Below, piece by piece: positions 1-4,443 of a stretch of DNA of 9,269 nucleotides. The position numbers and the translations under genes are program-made. Location of the stretch: positions 1 to 9,269 of the forward strand of contig JASHVU010000594.1 of the NCBI GenBank assembly GCA_030044455.1. Direction: 5' to 3'. The notes under the pieces were generated by a model. That model had not been told where the DNA came from and searched no databases. It worked only from the letters and a program-made list of their open reading frames with translations. This stretch comes from Acidobacteriaceae bacterium. Its GTDB lineage: Bacteria; Acidobacteriota; Terriglobia; Terriglobales; Acidobacteriaceae. Numbering within the stretch: the stretch's first letter is position 1; every line of letters begins with the position of its first letter.

Positions 1-863
1 GGGCCATTCAAGTACTGGGCCTGGTCTTCCAATGTGAATTCGCCTTGCGTGAAAAACAGCAGCGGAATCGTCATCCGCTCGGGATGGACGTCGCCATCCT
101 TCACCAGTCCCGGGTAGTAGCGCATGCTGCCGTCCATCGCCACCAGCGCAGTGATGCGGCTGTCGTGCGCGGCGGCAAACAGGTTCGAGATGCCTCCCCA
201 ACTGAAACCGGCCACGGCAACTTGCGACGGATCCACATTCGGCAGCTTCTGTGCGTAACCCACCAGGAACGAGATGTCGCGCGCCTGGGCGTTGATGCCG
301 GCCAGGTCGTCGGTCATGGGCCGGTCTTGAGCGCCCAGCGCGCCCGTCGCCACTACGATGTATCCGTGCGAGACCAGGTACTCGCACAGATCGACATTCT
401 CCCACGCCATGTTGCCGAAGCTGGGCGCATAGATCACGATCGGGAAATGGCCTGCGACGGGCCTGGCATCGCGCACGCTCCACAACGGATCGTTCATTGA
501 CGAAGCCAATCCGGTCTTCCAGTCGTTCCATCCCTCCCACAGGTGCGGCTTGCCGAAGCTGGTCTCAGTTTCGAGCAGCTTGAAATAGTCGCCCACCGTC
601 ATGGGCGCGGCGCTCGACTTCTCGGCCGGATACCAGATGAGTGTCTCGAGCGGCCGGGCGCGCTCGCCCTCAATGGGCTTGCCCAGGAGGTCCACGGGGG
701 GTCCCCAGGTACGTGAGGTGTCGTACTGCTCCACCACTTTGAGGCCCACGGCATAGGCGCCGGGCGGCTGAGTGAAGTGGAAATGCGGCGCGTCTTGAGC
801 CAGGGCAGTCGAACTTGAAATGGCGGCGACGATGCCGCACAAGATGAGAGCCTTTCGAATCAC
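1..863 (-). CDS. Secreted alpha/beta hydrolase, dienelactone hydrolase/PAF-acetylhydrolase-like (C-terminus cut by window edge)
   Basis: I translated this frame from the complement and found 287 codons with no stop, running off the left edge. The start is GTG at 863-861, behind a strong GGGAGG ribosome site at 869-876. Residues 1-22 form a typical signal peptide: Arg/Lys near the start, a hydrophobic core and Ala-Leu-Ala before Gln23, so the enzyme is probably exported. A beta strand ending in YAPSFG (145-150) could supply the oxyanion region. The nucleophile elbow is G219-F-S221-W-G223, making Ser221 the likely catalytic serine. The acid may lie near residues 270-285; the catalytic His would be beyond the window. 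The L-I-W-Y-P segment at 75-79 resembles PAF-acetylhydrolase/dienelactone hydrolase-like predicted esterases of Acidobacteria. The fold and export are well supported; the substrate (an ester, lactone or peptide) cannot be told from sequence. It is divergent from the gene at 1044. Confidence 0.85.
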   Translation of the reverse strand, partial: MIRKALILCGIVAAISSSTALAQDAPHFHFTQPPGAYAVGLKVVEQYDTSRTWGPPVDLLGKPIEGERARPLETLIWYPAEKSSAAPMTVGDYFKLLETETSFGKPHLWEGWNDWKTGLASSMNDPLWSVRDARPVAGHFPIVIYAPSFGNMAWENVDLCEYLVSHGYIVVATGALGAQDRPMTDDLAGINAQARDISFLVGYAQKLPNVDPSQVAVAGFSWGGISNLFAAAHDSRITALVAMDGSMRYYPGLVKDGDVHPERMTIPLLFFTQGEFTLEDQAQYLNG

Positions 864-868
864 GAATA

Positions 869-876
869 CCTCCCTC
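869..876 (-). promoter_or_regulatory. Ribosome binding site that sets the GTG start of the hydrolase
   Basis: Read on the minus strand this is GAGGGAGG, five nucleotides before the GTG at 863-861. It is the only good Shine-Dalgarno near the signal-peptide start and supports the GTG start. Confidence 0.65.
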
Positions 877-955
877 GGTGGGTAATGGGAAGAATGATAC
901 CGTGCGACAGGAGCAAGTTGTCAGTGATCAGCGACGGGCGCTCATCCATCCCGAG

Positions 956-964
956 TGGTATGCT
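956..964 (+). promoter_or_regulatory. Possible extended -10 promoter element (TGgTATGCT)
   Basis: TG-G-TATGCT matches the extended -10 form TGnTATAAT with four of six hexamer bases. It lies about 80 bp before the ATG at 1044, so transcription would begin near 970. No good -35 hexamer is seen 16-18 bp upstream, which an extended -10 promoter can tolerate. This assumes ordinary housekeeping sigma factor preferences and is a weak call. Confidence 0.3.
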
Positions 965-988
965 AGCCTCCACTGAAAGTAGGTTGTG

Positions 989-1000
989 CTCAATATTGAG
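989..1000. promoter_or_regulatory. Perfect 12-bp palindrome CTCAATATTGAG
   Basis: A perfect, uninterrupted 12-bp palindrome lies 44 bp before the start of the heptad-repeat gene and just downstream of the possible extended -10 at 956-964. That position suits an operator where a bound repressor would block transcription. No regulator is known for it here, and a palindrome this short can occur by chance. Confidence 0.3.
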
Positions 1001-1043
1001 GGCCAGCAAGGATGATCAGAAATCACTGAAAGAGAGAAGAATC

Positions 1044-1313
1044 ATGGCAAACGAGGTCACCACAAACCAGAAGACCATCATCAGGAACCAGGGCGCGATC
1101 ATCAAGAATCAGAAATCGATTCTGGGCAACCAGGGTGACATTAAGAAAAACCAAAAGGCACTCGACAAGATTCTGATTCATCAGAAGGGAATTCTGGCCA
1201 ACCAGAAGGACATTCTGGCCAATCAGAAGGGGATTGCTGCCAACCAAAAAGAGATTCTGGCCAACCAGGCAGCGATTCGCGAAGCATTGCCGAAGCCGGC
1301 GCCTGCGGTCTAA
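1044..1313 (+). CDS. Small Asn-rich heptad-repeat coiled-coil protein (89 aa, I-x-x-N-Q-K repeats), function unknown
   Basis: I do not recognise a named family. From residue 8 to 75 the protein is a seven-residue repeat: Asn-Gln recurs at 8, 15, 22, 29, 36, 53, 60, 67 and 74, with His-Gln at 46. Ile or Leu lies four residues after each Asn (12, 19, 26, 33, 40, 50, 57, 64, 71, 78). In heptad notation Ile is position a, Asn is d, Gln e and usually Lys f. The spacing 36 to 46 is ten residues, a three-residue phase shift (stammer) at K-A-L-D-K-I-L. The tail is Pro/Ala-rich (83-89). There is no signal peptide, membrane segment or cysteine. Asn at d with Ile/Val at a is known from trimeric autotransporter adhesin stalks, so a parallel trimer is a reasonable inference. 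The ATG at 1044 is chosen because the repeat begins right after it and it follows a purine-rich AGAGAGAAG; the in-frame extension from 885 looks non-coding. Confidence 0.75.
   Translation: MANEVTTNQKTIIRNQGAIIKNQKSILGNQGDIKKNQKALDKILIHQKGILANQKDILANQKGIAANQKEILANQAAIREALPKPAPAV
1062..1274 (+). repeat. Degenerate 21-bp tandem repeat inside the heptad-repeat gene
   Basis: The heptads are encoded by 21-bp units of the form attctggccaaccagaagg plus one to two variable bases. The clearest units are at 1190-1270, where neighbouring copies differ mainly at synonymous or g-position bases. Copies toward the 5' end are more diverged, so the array is partly eroded, with the more similar copies at the 3' side. 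Confidence 0.75.
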
Positions 1314-1339
1314 AACCGATTCTTCAATGAAAAGGAATA

Positions 1340-1535
1340 TCGGGCCCAGCGGTGCCTCTGCGGGCGGGGAGTCAGGACTGCGGCCGTTCGGCGGCACCGG
1401 TCCTGTCGAGCTGCGAAAGAAGACGCCAGGGGAAGCGGAATTAAGGAAAGCTTCTCCCCGGGACTAAAGCCCAAAGTGTCCTTTCTCGCTCATTTCAGAG
1501 GCCTGAAGGCCTCTGCTCCCTGCGGATTTCAGAAA
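1340..1535. repeat. Probable acidobacterial interspersed intergenic repeat region with several dyads
   Basis: This stretch has no convincing coding content and contains several short self-complementary parts: GGTGCC (1351-1356) with GGCACC (1393-1398), GCCG-TT-CGGC (1383-1392), and the perfect hairpin at 1496-1515 followed by tgctccctgcgg. The run from gggactaaagccc through the hairpin resembles intergenic elements I recall as common in Terriglobia genomes. That recollection has not been checked by a search, and the boundaries given are approximate. Confidence 0.4.
1496..1515. repeat. Perfect hairpin CAGAGGCC-TGAA-GGCCTCTG (REP-like)
   Basis: There is an 8-bp perfect stem with a four-base TGAA loop. 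No T-tract follows on either strand, so it is not a classical intrinsic terminator. It resembles a REP-like interspersed palindrome and lies between the heptad-repeat gene and the glycosyltransferase gene. Confidence 0.6.
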
Positions 1536-1575
1536 CCAAAGCTGCTTCTCGCCGATGGAATTGGGACCCGGGACC

Positions 1576-1605
1576 GATTAAGATTGGACCTGCCTAATCG
1601 AAATC
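1576..1605. promoter_or_regulatory. Hyphenated dyad GATTnnGATT...AATCnnAATC before the GT87 gene
   Basis: Two GATT words at 1576 and 1582 are mirrored by AATC at 1596 and 1602 about one centre (1590.5). Ten of the 15 base pairs across the dyad match, including the outer CGATTA/TAATCG arms at 1575-1580 and 1595-1600. It ends about 40 bp before the ATG at 1647. It could be an operator with two half-sites per arm or a leader hairpin; no regulator can be named. Confidence 0.35.
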
Positions 1606-1646
1606 TCTTGAGCGAGTGGAACGAGGAGCAGGTTCTGGCCGAAACC

Positions 1647-2798
1647 ATGAGCACACCAGCGAAGAAAAGCCCGTGGCGAGTGGCTGCCGCGGCGCTCATC
1701 ATTGCCTTCGGCGCCTGCTTCGTCGGCGCTGTCATGTTTGCCACTCAGAGCGACGAAAAAGCCACCGAGAGGGACTATATCCAGTATTGGGTGATCGGCC
1801 AGCAACTGGTTCACCACGCCAATCCTTACGATGTGGCAGCCACCGTCGCGCTCGAGGAAAAGGCGGGTCTCGGCAACCGTATGCCTCGGATGAGTCCGAG
1901 CCCGCCTACAGTGGTTTTCCCCATGCTGTTTCTGGGCCTGGTGGGTCCCAAGACTGGTTACATCCTCTGGTGGCTGCTCAATATGGGCTGCTTGTCGATT
2001 GCGCTGTGGCTGCTTTGGCGGCTCAATGGCTGCCCCACCAATCGAATCCACCTGTTTGGCTACGCCTTCGCCCCCGCGCTCATTTGCCTGAATGCCGGCC
2101 AGCTCTGCATTTTTCTTCTGCTGGGCGTGGTTCTTTTCCTTTACTTCAATGAGTCGCGGCCCGCGCTTGCCGGAGCATCGCTGCTGCCCTGCGCACTCAA
2201 GCCTCATTTGTTCCTGGTGCTTGGCTTTGTTGTGCTGCTGTGGGTGATCAGGCGCAGAAAATATCGTGCGCTGTTTGGCTTTGCAGCCGCGGTCGCGGTG
2301 AGTTGCGCCGTTCCTCTCTACTTCGACCCGCTCGCATTTCAACACTACTTCAGCATGATGGCCCAGCAACGTATCCTCGATGTTTTCATTCCCACATTCG
2401 GCGTCGCGCTGCGCTTTCTGGTCGATCGGAATCTGGTGGCTCTCCAATTTGTGCCGGCAGTGCTGGGATGCGCCTGGGCTTTGTGGTATTTCACCAGACA
2501 CCGCGAGAATTGGAACTGGATGCGCCACGGGCTGCTGATCCTGCTTGTCTCGGAGGCTTGCGCGCCCTACGGGTATTTCACCGACGAGTGCATTCTGCTG
2601 CCCTTCATTCTTGCCGGACTTTACCATTCAACCCGGCTGGGGTGGTCGTTTGCTGTGCTCGCTGCGATCGATGCGACGGCGCTCGTCGAGGTATCCAACA
2701 ACGTCAACATCATTTCGCCGTGGTATCTGTGGACGGTGCCCGCGTGGATTACCTGGTATTTTTACTCGACCAGGAAGCGGCCTGCGGCGATGGCGTGA
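1647..2798 (+). CDS. GT87 / DUF2029 family polytopic membrane glycosyltransferase
   Basis: The protein is 383 residues with about nine to ten hydrophobic membrane segments, beginning at residues 12-32. After the first segment comes E-R-D43-Y-I-Q-Y-W ... N-P-Y-D (41-62), the signature of GT87 enzymes, which use polyprenyl-phosphate sugars. Asp43 sits where the catalytic acid of that first extracytoplasmic loop is expected. Further family marks are G151-Q152 in a membrane segment, K-P-H-L (185-188) and a Y-G-Y-F-T-D-E region near 308-314. It probably transfers mannose or another sugar to a lipid or glycan at the outer face of the cytoplasmic membrane; donor and acceptor are unknown. The frame stays open upstream to 1476, but that part runs through a palindromic repeat. 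I therefore place the start at ATG 1647, although its ribosome site is weak (GAGGAGCAGG lies about 15 nt away). It converges on the GGDEF gene with a 15-bp gap. Confidence 0.85.
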   Translation: MSTPAKKSPWRVAAAALIIAFGACFVGAVMFATQSDEKATERDYIQYWVIGQQLVHHANPYDVAATVALEEKAGLGNRMPRMSPSPPTVVFPMLFLGLVGPKTGYILWWLLNMGCLSIALWLLWRLNGCPTNRIHLFGYAFAPALICLNAGQLCIFLLLGVVLFLYFNESRPALAGASLLPCALKPHLFLVLGFVVLLWVIRRRKYRALFGFAAAVAVSCAVPLYFDPLAFQHYFSMMAQQRILDVFIPTFGVALRFLVDRNLVALQFVPAVLGCAWALWYFTRHRENWNWMRHGLLILLVSEACAPYGYFTDECILLPFILAGLYHSTRLGWSFAVLAAIDATALVEVSNNVNIISPWYLWTVPAWITWYFYSTRKRPAAMA

Positions 2799-2813
2799 TG
2801 AACCGGCGTGCCT

Positions 2814-4349
2814 CTACCATCCTGATGCGCTCCACAACTCAATGCGGTCTCGGCCCCGTTTCTTGGCTTCGTAGAGGGCGCGGTCGGCGCGCTCCACCAG
2901 CGTGGTCATCTCGACATCGTTGGAGGGATGCACGGTGGCCACACCGGCGCTGATGGTCACAATGCCCTGCGGATCGAAGGCGTGCGGCAAGCGAGTCTCG
3001 GCGACGGACTGGCGAATCCGCTCTGCAAATACTGACGCCGTGTGATGGCCGGCGCCGGGAAGAATGATGGCAAACTCCTCGCCGCCGTAGCGGGCTACAA
3101 GATCGGTTGACCGCAGCGCTGCTTCGGTAAGAATCGAGGCCACCTTGCGAAGGCATTCGTCTCCTGCGATATGGCCGTAGTGATCGTTGTAGAGCTTGAA
3201 GCGATCCACATCGATCATGAGCAGCGAAATGCTGAGCCGTTCGCGGAAAGCGTACTGCCACTCGCGACTGAGGCGCTTGTCGAAGGATCTGCGGTTGGCC
3301 AGGCCGGTCATGTGGTCGCGGCCGGCGTTGGCGTCAGCTTCGTAGAATGCCGCCGTTACCGCCTCCTGCAGCTTGTCGCGCTCCTTCAGCGCGGAATTGA
3401 CCGAGTAGAGAAGGATAAGCGCAGCGCACATAAAGCACTGCAGGATAAAAATGCTGTGGATGAACATATCGGCGCGCACCAGCGCGAAGGCGCCGTGATT
3501 GCGCTCGGTCATGTACACGGCGGGGCCGGCAATGATGATGATGCCGATAGCCGAACCGGAGCTGCCCAGTCGAAAGATGGCCAGCAGCAGCGCGGGAATC
3601 AGCAGGAAGTCCACCGGCAGTCCATCCAGGGCAAACACCAGGGTGGAGAGGAGACCGAGCCCGGTCAGGATGGCGAAAGTTTCTGTCCTTTTGCCGGGCC
3701 TGAACAATGCCATGACTTCAGCTTCATCGATGGCCAGCACCAGCGGGGTCATAACCGCAATTCCCATTACGTCGCCGATAAACCAGGTGGTGACCGAGAG
3801 CATGGTCGAGGGAGTTTTCTCGATGAAGAGAACGAGTTCAATGAACGCGCTCGAACAGAGAGGCGCTAGCAGCACGCCGAGGAGCACGAATTTAACCAGG
3901 GTGCGGATTTTGGCGAGATCGGGCTGGGTGGCGTTACGGTTCGAGAGCAGCCAGGCGGCCACCAGCACTTCAACCGTGTTGCCTGCAGAAAACAGGAGGG
4001 ACTGCGAAATGGGAAACCGAAAAAAGCTATGTGCGACGACGTTAGCCAGGATGCTCGCAGCCAGATAAACGGGCCAGCAACGGCGCGGCAGGCACAGCAG
4101 GAATGCCAATAACAGGCCATTTGCAGGCCAGATGATGTCGGCCACCGCGGGTGTGCGCGTTAATGCGTTGCCACCCAGGGAAACCACCAGATAAAGCAGA
4201 GTCACGCAGCCGAAGTGGGAAATGGAGTCGGGGCGGAGGTGCGTAAACGCCCGCGCGAGGCGCCAACCCGCGGCTGAATCACCTGGCTGGAGATTGGTGA
4301 CGAGGGAAGTACTCTGCATAGCTGGCACATCACCAGCATTGCAATCCAT
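2814..4349 (-). CDS. MASE1-GGDEF diguanylate cyclase, membrane-bound
   Basis: The protein is 511 residues. About eight hydrophobic segments between residues 45 and 318 form a MASE1 sensor domain, including the characteristic W74-P-A-N-G. A short linker with charged, coiled-coil-like sequence (320-342) leads to a GGDEF domain (345-508). This has the D-x-x-T-G-L-x-N-R-R start, the metal aspartate in M-I-D380-V-D, N388 for guanine binding, and the active-site loop G422-G-E-E-F426. The inhibitory I-site R413-S-T-D416 lies exactly five residues before GGEEF, so the enzyme should make c-di-GMP from GTP and be product-inhibited. There is no EAL domain. MASE1 ligands are generally unknown. The ribosome site before ATG 4349 is poor (CAGGGG directly adjacent); an alternative in-frame ATG is at 4319. 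It lies 94 bp downstream of the ADOP permease on the same strand, so read-through transcription is possible. Confidence 0.93.
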   Translation of the reverse strand: MDCNAGDVPAMQSTSLVTNLQPGDSAAGWRLARAFTHLRPDSISHFGCVTLLYLVVSLGGNALTRTPAVADIIWPANGLLLAFLLCLPRRCWPVYLAASILANVVAHSFFRFPISQSLLFSAGNTVEVLVAAWLLSNRNATQPDLAKIRTLVKFVLLGVLLAPLCSSAFIELVLFIEKTPSTMLSVTTWFIGDVMGIAVMTPLVLAIDEAEVMALFRPGKRTETFAILTGLGLLSTLVFALDGLPVDFLLIPALLLAIFRLGSSGSAIGIIIIAGPAVYMTERNHGAFALVRADMFIHSIFILQCFMCAALILLYSVNSALKERDKLQEAVTAAFYEADANAGRDHMTGLANRRSFDKRLSREWQYAFRERLSISLLMIDVDRFKLYNDHYGHIAGDECLRKVASILTEAALRSTDLVARYGGEEFAIILPGAGHHTASVFAERIRQSVAETRLPHAFDPQGIVTISAGVATVHPSNDVEMTTLVERADRALYEAKKRGRDRIELWSASGW

Positions 4350-4443
4350 CCCCTGTGAAGCAATAGCAAACCCGCGGAGGACCCGAATTCCACCTTAGTT
4401 CCCGACGCTGGTTACCAAGCCGACTAGGCGGCGAACGAAAGTG
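4350..4443. other. Spacer between ADOP permease and diguanylate cyclase genes
   Basis: On the minus strand this 94-bp gap has a small 4-bp stem GCCG-cctagt-CGGC soon after the ADOP stop and a TGGTAACCA dyad. Neither has a T-tract, so no strong terminator is visible. No clear promoter for the cyclase gene is seen either. Confidence 0.4.

Noticed and set aside
45..500. Plus-strand open frame within the hydrolase gene
   Set aside because: It is antisense to a frame with a signal peptide and a G-x-S-x-G motif, which is much the better gene.
922..1028. CAGTGAT (922-928) and ATCACTG (1022-1028) inverted pair around the heptad-gene leader
   Set aside because: Seven-base arms almost 100 bp apart are likely by chance.
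885..1043. N-terminal extension of the heptad-repeat gene from 885
   Set aside because: The added 53 residues have no repeat character and run through the likely promoter and the 989-1000 palindrome; ATG 1044 fits better.
1062..1274. CRISPR array (regular short repeats)
   Set aside because: Units are directly adjacent 21-bp codon repeats with no unique spacers, and no cas genes are present.
1023..1397. Minus-strand repetitive open frame opposite the heptad-repeat gene
   Set aside because: Its repetitiveness is inherited from the 21-bp repeats on the other strand; no ribosome site or family.
1578..2627. Long minus-strand open frame opposite the glycosyltransferase gene
   Set aside because: Its composition (many Gln, His and Arg) is that of the reverse of a hydrophobic membrane-protein gene; no motif or ribosome site.
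3171..3869. Plus-strand open frame opposite the diguanylate cyclase gene
   Set aside because: It overlaps a clear MASE1-GGDEF gene in full and has no recognisable domain.
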